Positions 24,944 to 34,359 of a DNA stretch of 37,310 nt are shown piece after piece. Position 1 is the first letter of the stretch. Every line of letters begins with the position of its first letter. Below the pieces are notes generated by a model, which saw only the letters and a list, made by a program, of their open reading frames with translations, ran no database searches and was not told where the DNA came from. A program made the position numbers and the translations under genes. Origin of the DNA: Thermoanaerobaculia bacterium. Lineage in GTDB: Bacteria; Acidobacteriota; Thermoanaerobaculia; Gp7-AA8. The DNA lies in contig JADGNZ010000058.1 in the NCBI GenBank assembly GCA_017883205.1, forward strand, positions 1 to 37,310, written 5' to 3'.

Positions 24944-27900
24944 GTGAATCTCGCCGCGCTGGTCTTCTCCACACTGTCCTTCCTTCCGATCCCCGGCAAC
25001 ATCTTCTTCGGCACAGCGGTGCCCGTGGCAACAGCCGGCACATCGAGCTATCAAACGTTGCGGCGTGAGGCCGAGGTCGCGATTGGAGAGCGGTCGTACG
25101 CGCGGGCGCACGAGCTGTACGCGAAAGTGAAGCAGGAGTCATTGCAGCCGGAAGAGAAGCGCTGGGTGCGATTCCGTCTCGCCGACACGTTCTGGCGTGC
25201 GGAAGCGAATGATCCGAAGAGCGACAACACCGGCGTCGCCAAAGCGCGCGACGAGCTGCTCGCGCTCCTTCGCGAGGCGGGCGACGATCACGACAAACTC
25301 TGGGCCGAGGTCAACGAATCACTGGGTGATTTTGCGAGCTCCCCGGTCAACACAGGGCTCTCCCCGATGTCCTACTACGAAGCCGCCCTCGACTGGTGGG
25401 CCGGCAGCGACGACATCGCGAACGCCCGGTCGCACTACCTCGGCATCGTGCGCAGCTTCACATCATCTGATGACGACTATCTCTACGGTGTCCCCCAGCA
25501 GATCTCGATCGACGTCTTCGAGAATGCCGCGAAGATCGCCGTCACTCCGTCCGACCGCCAGACATTTCGATACATCCTCGGCGTTCGTCTTTTCAACTCA
25601 GGCGATCAGGACCGCGTCGGTGAGGAGCTCGAGGCTGCCATCCGTGAAGGCAACGTCAGCAAGCACTACGACAACGCCTTGATCATGTATGGCCGCTGGC
25701 TGGAGCGGCAGGGACGCGTAGTCATTCTCGAAGATGGACGCGCGCAGCGGCGGGCGGATTACACGAAGGCATTGGTGATGTATCGCCGCATCCTCTCCGA
25801 ATTCGCGAACGGTGAGAGCCGGTTCCGCGACGAGGCGAGGAGCGCCGTCGAGCGCATCACGAGCCCCACAGTCTCAGTCCAGGTCTCCAACGTCTTTCTT
25901 CCCGACTCCGAGGTGGAGTTCGCGCTGTCGTGGCGGAACGTGAAGTCGATCGATCTCACCCTCTCCGCCATCGACCTCACCAGCGACGTGAACCTCAATG
26001 CCTCGCCGAGCTGGCTGGCATCGATCACCGCACCGCCCTCCGCCAGCGTCCGCAACTGGAAGAAGGAGACCGAAGACAAAGGCGATCACGAGCCGGGCTC
26101 CGATCACATCCGCATCGATCCGAAGCTGCCGGCCGGCGCGTATCTGCTGCAGGCCAACGGTGGCGGCACGTCCGAGCGTGCGCTCGTCCTGATCACCGAC
26201 GCCTCGGTCGTCGTGCGAACGGATATGTCGAAGGTGGTCGTGTTCGCGTGCAGCGCGCTGACCGGTGCGCCGATCGCCAACGCTCGCCTCAGAGTCTGGG
26301 AGCGCCACGGAGAAGACGGACACGATCTGGCGCATTCATTCGACGCCACGACCAACGCTGATGGTCTTGCCGAGGTGAGCCTCGGGCAGACCCAGTACAT
26401 GAACCTCTTTGCAGCCATCGCCCAGGGCAACGGCCGGCAGGCGTTTGCCACCGCTTCGAAGGGAGGACGATACGGCGAGCAGGATCAGTGGCGCATCTAC
26501 GCCTACACCGATCGTCCTGCCTATCGTCCCGAGGAAACGGTGCAGTGGAAATTTACGGCGCGGCGCTTCGAAGGGGAGACGCCAACGAATCCCGCCGGGG
26601 CGACGCTTCACTACACGATCACCGATCCGCGCGGGACGAAAGTCGCCGACGGATCGGCGAAGTTGAACGCCTTCGGCAGCGCCTGGGGCTCGCTCCCTCT
26701 CACCGCCACGATGCCCCTCGGCGTCTACGACATCTCGTTCCGCGACGGGAAGAATGACGTCGGAAGCGCGCAGCTCTTCCGACTCGAGGAGTACAAGCTC
26801 CCGGAGCTCAAGGTCGAGGTTCATACCCCCGAGGAGAACGGCAAGAAAAAACTCTTCCGCCTCGGCGACACGATCGAAGCAAGCATCGACGCCAGCTACT
26901 ACTACGGTGGCCCCGTTGCGAACGCGAAGGTCGAAGCGGTCGTCTACTCGCGTCCGTACACGCGATGGTGGTGGCGTCCGCGCGACTACGCCTGGCTGTA
27001 CGCAAACGCCACGGAGCCGAACAACTACTACGGCAACGGCCAGATCATCAAACGGGAAGCGCTCACGACCGACGCGAACGGCCACGCCGTCATCCACCTG
27101 CCGACGCAGCGCGACGGCAACGAAGTTCAGTATCGGATCGAGGCGCGTGTCACCGACGCATCGCGCCGCGAGATCACCGGCAGCGGCAGTGTGCGCGTCA
27201 CGCGCCAGCGCTACCTCGTCCACGCCGATCCGGAGCACTACGTCTACCAGCCGAACCAGAAGGCGACCATTGATTTCAAGGCGATCGATGCCAATGACAA
27301 TCCCGTCCACGCGAGCGGTACTGTGACAATCACGCGCGACTGGTGGGACGAGTCGTGGATCGATCCGCAGGGTCGCGAAGTCAGCGGCGCGGAGCTCGAG
27401 CGCGTGCGCGGGACGATGCGTATCTTCCCGCCGAAGCCGCACGATCCGTGCGGCTGGCAGCTCAAGTCGCGCGGATACAAGCACGAAGACGTGCTGACGA
27501 TGAAGAGCGAGACTGATGCGAACGGGGAGGCCAAGGTTACGTTCACGCCGAGCCGCGACGGCTACTACCGCGTGAGCTGGTCGAGTCCCGACCGCGATCC
27601 GTCGAAGCCCAACGCACCGCTGGCGCAGCGCGACGTCGTCACCACCGAGACGACGGTCTGGGTCGTCTCGCACGACGTTCGCGACATCGGCTATCGCCAC
27701 GACGGCGTTGAGATCATCGTTGACGATGCGGCCTTCCGCGCCGGCCAGACCGCGCCAGTGATGATCGTGACGCCCACGAGCAACCGCTGGGTGCTCTTCA
27801 GCGTCGATGCCGAATCGATCCTTGATTACCGCCTCGTGCACGTCGAAGGGACCGTGAAGCTCATCGAGATCCCCATCGAAGAAAAGCATGTACCAAACGC

Positions 27901-30900
27901 CTATCTCAACGCGGCCAGCGTCGCCGATCTGGCGCTCTCCGTCGATCAGAAGGAGATCGTCGTTCCGCCGCTGAGGAATGTCGTTGATGTTTCCGTGAAA
28001 CCTGACCGCGAGCAATACCAGCCTCGGGAGGAAGGAACGCTCACCGTCACGACGCGCGACGCCGACGGCAAGCCGTTGTCTGCCGAGGTCGGACTCGGAT
28101 TCGTCGACGACTCCGTCTACGCGATTCAGAGCGACTTCGCCGGCGATCCTCGGCAGTTCTTCTTCGGCACCAAGCGCAGCGCGAATGTTCAAACCTCGGC
28201 CAGCGTGCAGCAGGGACGCTACGCAAAATTCATCCTCGATGACGGGAAAGTCGTCGACGAGCGGATGATCGGGCAGATCGCGGATGAGCGTGCGAAGAAC
28301 GAGGCTCTCAAGAAGGACGGAGTGGATTTCGACCGGGCATGGATCGGTGGAGTAGCCGGCGGTGCGGTCGCGGAAGCGATCACGGTGACGGCGGCGGCAC
28401 CGGCGCTGAGCAGGGAAATGGCTAAATCTGCGTCCATGCCGGTGATGGCGCCACCGCCTCCGCCGTCCGCTCCCAAGCCGGTCGTTAGTCAAGGCGGAGC
28501 GGCCGAGCCTGCGGTTCAGGTCCGCAACGACTTCCGCTCCACCATCATCTGGCAGCCCGATGTGAAGACCGACGCGAACGGCGTTGCCACGATCAAGATC
28601 ACCTATCCCGACTCGCTGACCACATGGCGCGCCACCGCACGCGCGGCCTCGGCAACGAACCAGTTCGGCATGGCCACGAGCACGGCGCGCACGAAGAAGC
28701 CGCTCATCGTGCGGCTGGAAGGCCCGCGCTTCTTCGTCGTTGGCGACCGCGTCACCATCTCCGCGGTCATCGACAACAACACCGACGCGCCGATGCAGGT
28801 GCGGCCGTCGCTCCACCACGGCGGTCTGACGCGGATCGACCCGTTGGCCACCGGACAGCGGTCGCTGCACGAGGACCCGCTCGTCGACGTCCCCGCAAAC
28901 GGCGAGACGCGCGTCGACTGGCTCCTCGGCGTTGAAGCTCCGGGCACGGCCAGTCTGCAGGTTAGTGCACACGGCGAGAAGTACTCCGACGCCATGGAGA
29001 AGACGTTCCCGATCTACGATCACGGCATCGACAAGCTGATCGCGAAGTCCGGCCGCATGCGCGGCGACGACGCGGTGATCAAGCTCGATCTTCCGGCCGA
29101 GCGCCGCGTCGGATCGACCAACGTCACCATTCAAGTCACGCCGAGCCTGGCCGTGACCATGCTCGACGCGCTTCCATACCTCATCGACTATCCCTACGGC
29201 TGCACCGAACAGACCATGAGCCGCTTCCTCCCCGCCGCGATCGTCGCCCGCACGCTACGCGGCATCGGCGCCGATCCCGCCGACATCGCCGGGCGCATGT
29301 TCGGCGGCATCGAAGCCAGCACCGCCTCCGAGACGCACCCGAAAGGTAAGCACGACCTCGGTGAGCTCGATCGCATCACCGCCGCAGGCATGAAGCGCCT
29401 CTACGACTTCCAGCACGACGACGGCGGCTGGGGCTGGTGGAAGGAGGGGAGCAGCGATCCCTACATGACCGCCTACGTCATCTGGGGCTTCGCCGTCGCC
29501 CGCGAAGGCGGCCTCTCCATTCACACGCAAGCAGTCGAGAACGCCGCCAACTGGCTCGACACGAAACTCGTGAACTACGAAACGAACCGCGAAGAACAAG
29601 CCTGGCTCCTCCACGCCCTCGCCGCCTGGCGCAGAGCCCACCCTGGGACCGCGGGCGTCTCGCCCGCCGTTCCCCGGAAGACCGCCGCGCCGAACGCACT
29701 AGAAACCAAAGCCCTCGACAACGTCTGGGAGCATCGCGAGAAACTCACCTCCTACGCCCGCGCCATCTTCGCCCTGGCCGAGAACGACTTCGGCAACGCC
29801 GAGCGAGCCAACATCCTCATAAGAAACCTCGAGAACGGCGTCCGCATCGACCGCGCTCCCGACGCCTCGGTGCTCATTCACGGCGAGAACGGCCGTACCG
29901 CGAGCAGCGCCGAGACCATGGCCACCGCCCACTGGGGCGAGGACGGCATGTGGTGGCGCTGGTCCGACGGCCCCGTCGAGTCGACGTCATTCGCCCTGAT
30001 GGCCCTCGTCGAGATCGATCCCCAGAACAAACTGATCGAGCCGGTAACGAACTGGCTGATCAAGAACCGTCGCGGCGCGCAGTGGAACAACACAAGGGAC
30101 ACCGCCATCACCATCCTCGCCCTGGACGAATACCTACACGCCAGCGGCGAGCTGACCAGCGAAGCCACCTACGAGATCACCGCCAACGGCGTCCCCATCG
30201 CCACGCAAACCGTGAAGCCCTCCGAGATCCTGCGCGCCCCAAGCCGCTGGACGATCCCCGCGAACGTGATCGGGGAGGGGAGCGGCGTCCCAATCCGCGC
30301 GGCCGTATTCGATCGATCCCCGAAGCTTCCCTCCGAGTCTCGGGAGCAGACGCAATCGCCGAATGAGGCAGCGAGTCACATGCAGTCCGGATCGCAGGAG
30401 CAGGCAAGTACGCAAGCGCAGACACAGACGTCCGCGGGTACGCAATCCCATCCTCCACTCCCCACCCCCCACACTCCACCCCCCCTAACGATCCACATCC
30501 ACAAGACCGGCACGGGTACGCTCTACTTCGCCGCCGAGGCCAGATTCTTCTCGCTCGAAGAACCAATCAAAGCCGCCGGCAACGAGATCTTCGTCCGCCG
30601 CGACTACTACCACCTCGTCGGCCATCCCACGCTGCTCAAGGGACAGGTTTACGACAAAGTCCCCCTGCGCGACGGCGAGACCATCAACAGCGGCGAACGA
30701 GTGGAAGTCGTCGTCACCGTCGAAACGAAGAACGACTACGAATACCTCCTCTTCGAAGACCTCAAACCCGCCGGCCTGGAAGCAGTAGAGATCCAAAGCG
30801 GCCAGCCGCTCTATGCCACGGAACTCAAATCCGGCGCAGTGACCCGAAAGTTCGTGGAAGCGAAGCGCCCCGCAATGGGAAAGCCGTCAGTCATCCAACG

Positions 30901-31129
30901 CAACCCCAACACCGACACCACCGGCCGCACCGAGTGGCTCTACCAGGAGCTGAGAGACCGCAAAGTAGCCATCTTCGCCTCCCAATTCCCCCAGGGAATC
31001 TGGGAAATCCGCTACACCCTCCGCGCCGAAGTCCCGGGCTTCTTCCACGCGCTGCCGTTGATGGGTCAGGCGATGTACGTTCCGGAGATTCGGGCGAATA
31101 GCGAGGAGGTAAGGGTGGGAGTGAAGTGA
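24944..31129 (+). CDS. giant secreted alpha-2-macroglobulin-family protein
   Basis: 2,061 residues from a GTG at 24944 (GGGGG 5 bases upstream). The signal peptide is about 1-32, with no lipobox Cys. Residues 35-280 are TPR-like helices (YARAHELYAKVKQE). Macroglobulin domains follow, with DRPAYRPEETVQWKF near 521-535. An Ala/Pro-rich stretch (about 1150-1190) precedes the alpha-2-macroglobulin core at about 1195-1235 (FRSTIIWQPDVKTD). The thioester domain has the intact motif YGCTEQTMSRF, with C1420 and Q1423. The protein should trap proteases covalently in the periplasm. Two low-complexity inserts break the conserved sequence: AGVSPAV at 1570-1576 and a Gln/Ser/Pro stretch at about 1800-1848. 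Part of its 3' end is duplicated at 36363-36857. Confidence 0.9.
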   Translation: MNLAALVFSTLSFLPIPGNIFFGTAVPVATAGTSSYQTLRREAEVAIGERSYARAHELYAKVKQESLQPEEKRWVRFRLADTFWRAEANDPKSDNTGVAKARDELLALLREAGDDHDKLWAEVNESLGDFASSPVNTGLSPMSYYEAALDWWAGSDDIANARSHYLGIVRSFTSSDDDYLYGVPQQISIDVFENAAKIAVTPSDRQTFRYILGVRLFNSGDQDRVGEELEAAIREGNVSKHYDNALIMYGRWLERQGRVVILEDGRAQRRADYTKALVMYRRILSEFANGESRFRDEARSAVERITSPTVSVQVSNVFLPDSEVEFALSWRNVKSIDLTLSAIDLTSDVNLNASPSWLASITAPPSASVRNWKKETEDKGDHEPGSDHIRIDPKLPAGAYLLQANGGGTSERALVLITDASVVVRTDMSKVVVFACSALTGAPIANARLRVWERHGEDGHDLAHSFDATTNADGLAEVSLGQTQYMNLFAAIAQGNGRQAFATASKGGRYGEQDQWRIYAYTDRPAYRPEETVQWKFTARRFEGETPTNPAGATLHYTITDPRGTKVADGSAKLNAFGSAWGSLPLTATMPLGVYDISFRDGKNDVGSAQLFRLEEYKLPELKVEVHTPEENGKKKLFRLGDTIEASIDASYYYGGPVANAKVEAVVYSRPYTRWWWRPRDYAWLYANATEPNNYYGNGQIIKREALTTDANGHAVIHLPTQRDGNEVQYRIEARVTDASRREITGSGSVRVTRQRYLVHADPEHYVYQPNQKATIDFKAIDANDNPVHASGTVTITRDWWDESWIDPQGREVSGAELERVRGTMRIFPPKPHDPCGWQLKSRGYKHEDVLTMKSETDANGEAKVTFTPSRDGYYRVSWSSPDRDPSKPNAPLAQRDVVTTETTVWVVSHDVRDIGYRHDGVEIIVDDAAFRAGQTAPVMIVTPTSNRWVLFSVDAESILDYRLVHVEGTVKLIEIPIEEKHVPNAYLNAASVADLALSVDQKEIVVPPLRNVVDVSVKPDREQYQPREEGTLTVTTRDADGKPLSAEVGLGFVDDSVYAIQSDFAGDPRQFFFGTKRSANVQTSASVQQGRYAKFILDDGKVVDERMIGQIADERAKNEALKKDGVDFDRAWIGGVAGGAVAEAITVTAAAPALSREMAKSASMPVMAPPPPPSAPKPVVSQGGAAEPAVQVRNDFRSTIIWQPDVKTDANGVATIKITYPDSLTTWRATARAASATNQFGMATSTARTKKPLIVRLEGPRFFVVGDRVTISAVIDNNTDAPMQVRPSLHHGGLTRIDPLATGQRSLHEDPLVDVPANGETRVDWLLGVEAPGTASLQVSAHGEKYSDAMEKTFPIYDHGIDKLIAKSGRMRGDDAVIKLDLPAERRVGSTNVTIQVTPSLAVTMLDALPYLIDYPYGCTEQTMSRFLPAAIVARTLRGIGADPADIAGRMFGGIEASTASETHPKGKHDLGELDRITAAGMKRLYDFQHDDGGWGWWKEGSSDPYMTAYVIWGFAVAREGGLSIHTQAVENAANWLDTKLVNYETNREEQAWLLHALAAWRRAHPGTAGVSPAVPRKTAAPNALETKALDNVWEHREKLTSYARAIFALAENDFGNAERANILIRNLENGVRIDRAPDASVLIHGENGRTASSAETMATAHWGEDGMWWRWSDGPVESTSFALMALVEIDPQNKLIEPVTNWLIKNRRGAQWNNTRDTAITILALDEYLHASGELTSEATYEITANGVPIATQTVKPSEILRAPSRWTIPANVIGEGSGVPIRAAVFDRSPKLPSESREQTQSPNEAASHMQSGSQEQASTQAQTQTSAGTQSHPPLPTPHTPPPLTIHIHKTGTGTLYFAAEARFFSLEEPIKAAGNEIFVRRDYYHLVGHPTLLKGQVYDKVPLRDGETINSGERVEVVVTVETKNDYEYLLFEDLKPAGLEAVEIQSGQPLYATELKSGAVTRKFVEAKRPAMGKPSVIQRNPNTDTTGRTEWLYQELRDRKVAIFASQFPQGIWEIRYTLRAEVPGFFHALPLMGQAMYVPEIRANSEEVRVGVK
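29651..29667. repeat. TCT-loop hairpin inserted in frame in the A2M gene
   Basis: GCGGGCG-TCT-CGCCCGC, identical to 15365-15381. It begins exactly on a codon and is read as A-G-V-S-P-A, between an Ala-Trp-Arg helix and a Pro/Lys/Thr stretch of the thioester domain. It probably sits in a surface loop. Confidence 0.85.
30446..30486. repeat. C-rich tract inside the A2M gene
   Basis: CATCCTCCACTCCCCACCCC and the following ACACTCCACC-CCCCC encode SHPPLPTPHTPPPL. The wording matches the C-rich half of the tract in the aconitase-family gene (19161-19200), including PPLPTPHTP. The G-rich half is absent here. Confidence 0.75.
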
Positions 31130-31171
31130 AGAGAATCCGTGCGGTTCCAACGGACGGCATCAAGTTCAAGC

Positions 31172-31222
31172 GCGGCGGAACGCCGCCGTCTCGGCGGCTG
31201 GCCCGGCGGCGTCCCGCCGCCG
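31172..31222. repeat. cluster of CCGCCG/CGGCGG hairpins between convergent genes
   Basis: Three short stems follow one another: GGCGG-AAC-GCCGCC, GCCGCC-GTCTC-GGCGGC and GGCGGC-GTCCC-GCCGCC. They share the GTCTC/GTCCC loop style of the hairpins at 15365 and 29651. They lie in the 128-base gap between the A2M stop and the vapC stop and so can end transcription from both sides. Confidence 0.75.
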
Positions 31223-31257
31223 TTCTGACTGCCGACCCTGAGATTCGTCTGCTCTGC

Positions 31258-31647
31258 TCACCACACGTGCAGATCCAAGCCGGCGATTTCCTTGAAGTGC
31301 GGATCGCGAGACACGACGGTCACACGATGTTGCATTGCTACCGCAGCGATCCAGATGTCATTCTCTGGAATCGGTCGGCCTTTCGCGCGCAGGTGATTCT
31401 TGATCACCCCGTAATGTCTTGCGGTGCCGGCATCGCACGCAAGGACTGCCGCATTCTGAGCGAACTGATCGATTTTCGCGATGTTCTCCGCGATGCGTTC
31501 CGACTTATGGGCGCCATATTGGAGCTCGCCGAGAACGATGGCGGCAACGAAAACCTCCTCAGCTTCGACGAGATGCTCGAGGACAGACTTCGTCTCTGCG
31601 AACAGGGCGATGACGATATTCGTGTCGAGAAGGAACCTACCACTCAT
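31258..31647 (-). CDS. vapC: PIN-domain toxin, VapC-like
   Basis: 129 residues, complete PIN domain. The acidic residues of the active site are present: D8 (FLLDTN), E41 (VLGELQYG), D97 (ENDIWIA) and D115 (VVSRDPHF). VapC proteins are Mg2+-dependent ribonucleases, mostly cutting tRNA or rRNA. The start codon overlaps the end of the antitoxin gene by 11 bases, the normal coupled arrangement. It converges on the A2M gene across a hairpin cluster. Confidence 0.85.
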   Translation of the reverse strand: MSGRFLLDTNIVIALFAETKSVLEHLVEAEEVFVAAIVLGELQYGAHKSERIAENIAKIDQFAQNAAVLACDAGTARHYGVIKNHLRAKGRPIPENDIWIAAVAMQHRVTVVSRDPHFKEIAGLDLHVW

Positions 31648-31864
31648 CGGGATTGACCTGCTCGCAGCCGGCCTCGATTGCCCTCTCGATGAGCGTCAAA
31701 TCGCTTCGTCCTATCACTCCGCTGAGATGGATCAGCGACTTGCCCGGAAGCCCACGAACGTCCTTTGCAGTTAGGGCGCGGGCGAAGTTGAGCACCCGCT
31801 GCTGCCCATCGGCGTCCATCCGGCTGAGCTGTTGATGAAGCTCGTTTTCTATCGCAGGGTTCAC
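31637..31864 (-). CDS. vapB: antitoxin partner of the VapC-like toxin
   Basis: 75 residues from a GTG at 31864. GGGAGG at 31874-31879 lies 9 bases upstream, and TATAAT at 31885-31890 lies just before that. The N-terminal half is helical (LHQQLSRMDADGQQRVLNFARAL); the C-terminal half (GKSLIHLSGVIGRSDLTLIERAIE) resembles antitoxins of PIN toxins in which the tail wraps the toxin. It is not a clear AbrB or RHH type by eye, so the vapB name rests mainly on its place before vapC. Confidence 0.7.
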   Translation of the reverse strand: MNPAIENELHQQLSRMDADGQQRVLNFARALTAKDVRGLPGKSLIHLSGVIGRSDLTLIERAIEAGCEQVNPDEW

Positions 31865-31884
31865 GCTCGCAGCCTCCCAATCTA

Positions 31885-31890
31885 TTATAC
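31885..31890 (-). promoter_or_regulatory. -10 box of the vapBC-like operon
   Basis: Reads TATAAT on the minus strand, 20 bases before the GTG start, with GGGAGG in between. The -35 region is not consensus. Such operons are usually autoregulated by the toxin-antitoxin complex, and no operator palindrome was recognised. Confidence 0.45.
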
Positions 31891-31922
31891 GTGCAAGAGA
31901 GCTAACGGTTGGTGGGCTGGCT

Positions 31923-33620
31923 TTGACAGATACTCCTGAAGCTCGGCACCGGTGGCTGCTCCGGCTCGGCGCCCGACTGAACGGCGACGGCGTGCTTTAT
32001 TGCGCCTTGCTCCTTCTGGTTTGGGGGCTGACCGTGCCATGGCGCGGCCTGTGGCAGGACGACACCGCGTTGCTGCGGGTGGCGCGCGACCATCAAGGCC
32101 ATGGTTTCCTGGCCGCTCTGACCCCGGTCGTCGCCCCCATGCGGCGCCTCTATGCACTGCCGTTCCGCCTGGCGCTCGCAACGCCGCAGCCCATCTGGAC
32201 CCTGCACCTGATCTTCGGCGTGACGTGGCTCGGGCAGGCTCTTGCCGCCGGCTGGATCGCCCGGCTGCTGCTGCCGGGAAGGCGGCTCACTCAGTTCCTG
32301 GCGATCTGCCTGACGCTCACGGCGACTAGTGACTACCTGACCAACAACCTCACGTCTCTGGGATACAACATCAGCGCGCTCATGCTGTTGCTCGCCGTCG
32401 GCTGCAGCCTGCGCTACGTGACGGGCGGGAGCGCCGGCTGGATCGCGATTGCGTGCGCGGCTACGACGGTCAGCATCTGGACGGTCGACGTCGCGATCCC
32501 GGCACTGCCGTTCCTGCCGCTGCTCCTGTTCTGGCGTCGCGGTACAGAGGAGTGGCGCCGGATTCTTGTTGTGCTGTCGGCGCTCGGTCTCACCCTTGCT
32601 CCCGCTGTTCCGATCGAGTGGCGATTTCTGCACGACGCCTCCGGTTATGCGGCGGTGGCGATGCAACCGATGCGTCTCGCGGAGCGTCTTCATCGCACGG
32701 CAAGCCTGTGGCTCGAGAACTTCAGACCGTGGCGCTGGGCCTTTGCACACCCAACCTGGTATCCCAGGCCGCCGGCGGCGATCCCGCTGTGGGTAATGGG
32801 ACTCGCTGCCGGAGTGGCGGCGGCGTGGTTCGGGTTCCGGGCACGGCAGTCACAGAATCCGGATCGGCCCGAGCGTGCCGCCCGGTTACTCCTGTTGGCT
32901 GGGATATTCGCGGCGATGGCCCTGGCTGCGAATGCTGCGTATGCCGCGCTTCAGATGGCCGAGGTTCACTATCGCACGCACATCCTGTCGCGCACGTGGG
33001 CGTCGCTGGCGGTCGCCGTTCTGACCGGCTGGGCGATGCAACAATGGCCTCGCTTCCGGACCGCATTTCTGCTCGTGCCTGTCCTCTTTGTCGGTTTCGG
33101 AGTCTGGGGAGGCCTGGAGCGTCAGGACCTCTGGGTCTCGACCTGGCGGCTGCACAAGAAAGAGCTCCTGTCGATCGTCACCACCGCCCCAGCCTTGACA
33201 CCGGGCACTGGTATCATCCTCCGCAGCCCACCCACGCCGGATCTGTATCTCGCGACCGAGGCCGACTATCTGGCTCAAAGCTGGCTCATATTGCTCTATG
33301 ACGACCCTGCCATACACGCCCTGCGCATGGCCCCCGACCGAGGGACGGGTTGCCGCGCCACACCCGAGGGGCTCGACTGCTGGCACGAGCAGCAGGCCGA
33401 GTGCTTCGACGCTGGCACGTGTGCGGTCGATCGCTTTCCCTACGAGACCCTGGTGATCCTGGACTTCGACAATCGGAGAGGAACCTGGCGGTTGGTTTCC
33501 ACTCCGCAGGGTGACCCTCTATTGGGCGGATCCGCCGCGGCGCTTGCGGGCTATCGGCCCGCCGGCCGTATCGTGGAACGTCCGTTGACGCCGCGGCAGC
33601 GCGCCCTGTTGCTGGAGTAG
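31923..33620 (+). CDS. multi-pass membrane protein, GT-C glycosyltransferase-like
   Basis: 565 residues from a TTG at 31923; no stronger start is close. About nine or ten membrane helices lie in residues 20-400 (for example LYCALLLLVWGLTV, ALPFLPLLLFW, AAGVAAAWFGF, FLLVPVLFVGFGVWGG), then a soluble C-terminal domain of about 160 residues with paired Cys. The first periplasmic loop has GLWQDDTALLR; an acidic pair after the first helix is the usual catalytic mark of GT-C enzymes, which use lipid-linked sugars. It is the first gene of a four-gene plus-strand cassette, 13 bases from the next. Confidence 0.7.
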   Translation: MTDTPEARHRWLLRLGARLNGDGVLYCALLLLVWGLTVPWRGLWQDDTALLRVARDHQGHGFLAALTPVVAPMRRLYALPFRLALATPQPIWTLHLIFGVTWLGQALAAGWIARLLLPGRRLTQFLAICLTLTATSDYLTNNLTSLGYNISALMLLLAVGCSLRYVTGGSAGWIAIACAATTVSIWTVDVAIPALPFLPLLLFWRRGTEEWRRILVVLSALGLTLAPAVPIEWRFLHDASGYAAVAMQPMRLAERLHRTASLWLENFRPWRWAFAHPTWYPRPPAAIPLWVMGLAAGVAAAWFGFRARQSQNPDRPERAARLLLLAGIFAAMALAANAAYAALQMAEVHYRTHILSRTWASLAVAVLTGWAMQQWPRFRTAFLLVPVLFVGFGVWGGLERQDLWVSTWRLHKKELLSIVTTAPALTPGTGIILRSPPTPDLYLATEADYLAQSWLILLYDDPAIHALRMAPDRGTGCRATPEGLDCWHEQQAECFDAGTCAVDRFPYETLVILDFDNRRGTWRLVSTPQGDPLLGGSAAALAGYRPAGRIVERPLTPRQRALLLE

Positions 33621-33633
33621 GTGAGGGCTCCTC

Positions 33634-34359
33634 ATGCGCCCGGAGTTCTCCGTCGTCGTCTTGTGCTACCGCTCCGGCGCCGCCGCGCGCTCCTTCGCCG
33701 CACGCATCAGTAAGGCCCTGCTCGATACGGGCGTCGACAACTATCAGCTCGTGCTGGTTGGCAACTATGTGGCCGGTTCCGACGACACGACCCCGGACGT
33801 GGTGCGGGAGCTGGCAGCCGGTGACTCGCGCATCGTCTGCTCGGCGGTAGAGAAGCAGGGGATGATGGGTTGGGACTTGCGCAGCGGATTGGCTCTCGCT
33901 ACCGGTGAGTATCTGGCGGTCATCGACGGCGATGGCCAGGTTCTGGTCGAGGATCTGGTGCGGATTTACCGGCTGCTCCGCGAACAAGGGCTCGATCTGG
34001 CGAAGACGTATCGCAGGCAGCGCGGCGACGGCATCAAGCGCAAGCTCTTTTCGCTGGTCTTCAACGGGCTCTTTCATATTCTCTTCCCCGGGGTTCCGTC
34101 GCGGGACATCAACGCCAAGCCGAAGATTCTGACTCGCGCGGCCTTCGAGCGGATGACCCTGCAATCCACCGACTGGTTCATCGACGCCGAGATCATGATC
34201 CAGGCTCGCAGTCTTGGACTTCGCATCGGCGAGACGGAAACAGAGTTCCTCGGTCTAACCGGCCGGCGTTCCTTCATCAAGTTGGCGGCTGTCTTCGAGT
34301 TCCTGCGCAATCTTGTGCGCTACCGGATCATGGAGCTCCGGCGGCGGGGCAAGAAATGA
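33634..34359 (+). CDS. GT2-family glycosyltransferase (polyprenyl-phosphate sugar synthase type)
   Basis: 241 residues. GT-A fold: FSVVVLCYRSG at the start, the DxD metal motif IDGDGQ (D98, D100), and a later acidic residue in TDWFIDAEIM (D184). Length and the absence of C-terminal membrane helices fit dolichol- or undecaprenyl-phosphate hexose synthases such as GtrB-like or Dpm1-like enzymes, which make the lipid-linked sugar used by GT-C enzymes. That would suit the neighbouring gene. The sugar is not predictable. Its stop overlaps the next start by 4 bases (ATGA). Confidence 0.85.
   Translation: MRPEFSVVVLCYRSGAAARSFAARISKALLDTGVDNYQLVLVGNYVAGSDDTTPDVVRELAAGDSRIVCSAVEKQGMMGWDLRSGLALATGEYLAVIDGDGQVLVEDLVRIYRLLREQGLDLAKTYRRQRGDGIKRKLFSLVFNGLFHILFPGVPSRDINAKPKILTRAAFERMTLQSTDWFIDAEIMIQARSLGLRIGETETEFLGLTGRRSFIKLAAVFEFLRNLVRYRIMELRRRGKK

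Noticed and set aside
26336-29134. 932-codon open frame antisense to the A2M gene
   Set aside because: Composition is Arg/Asp/Val-rich shadow of the high-GC coding strand; it has no family motif, while the A2M frame carries the thioester motif and domain order.
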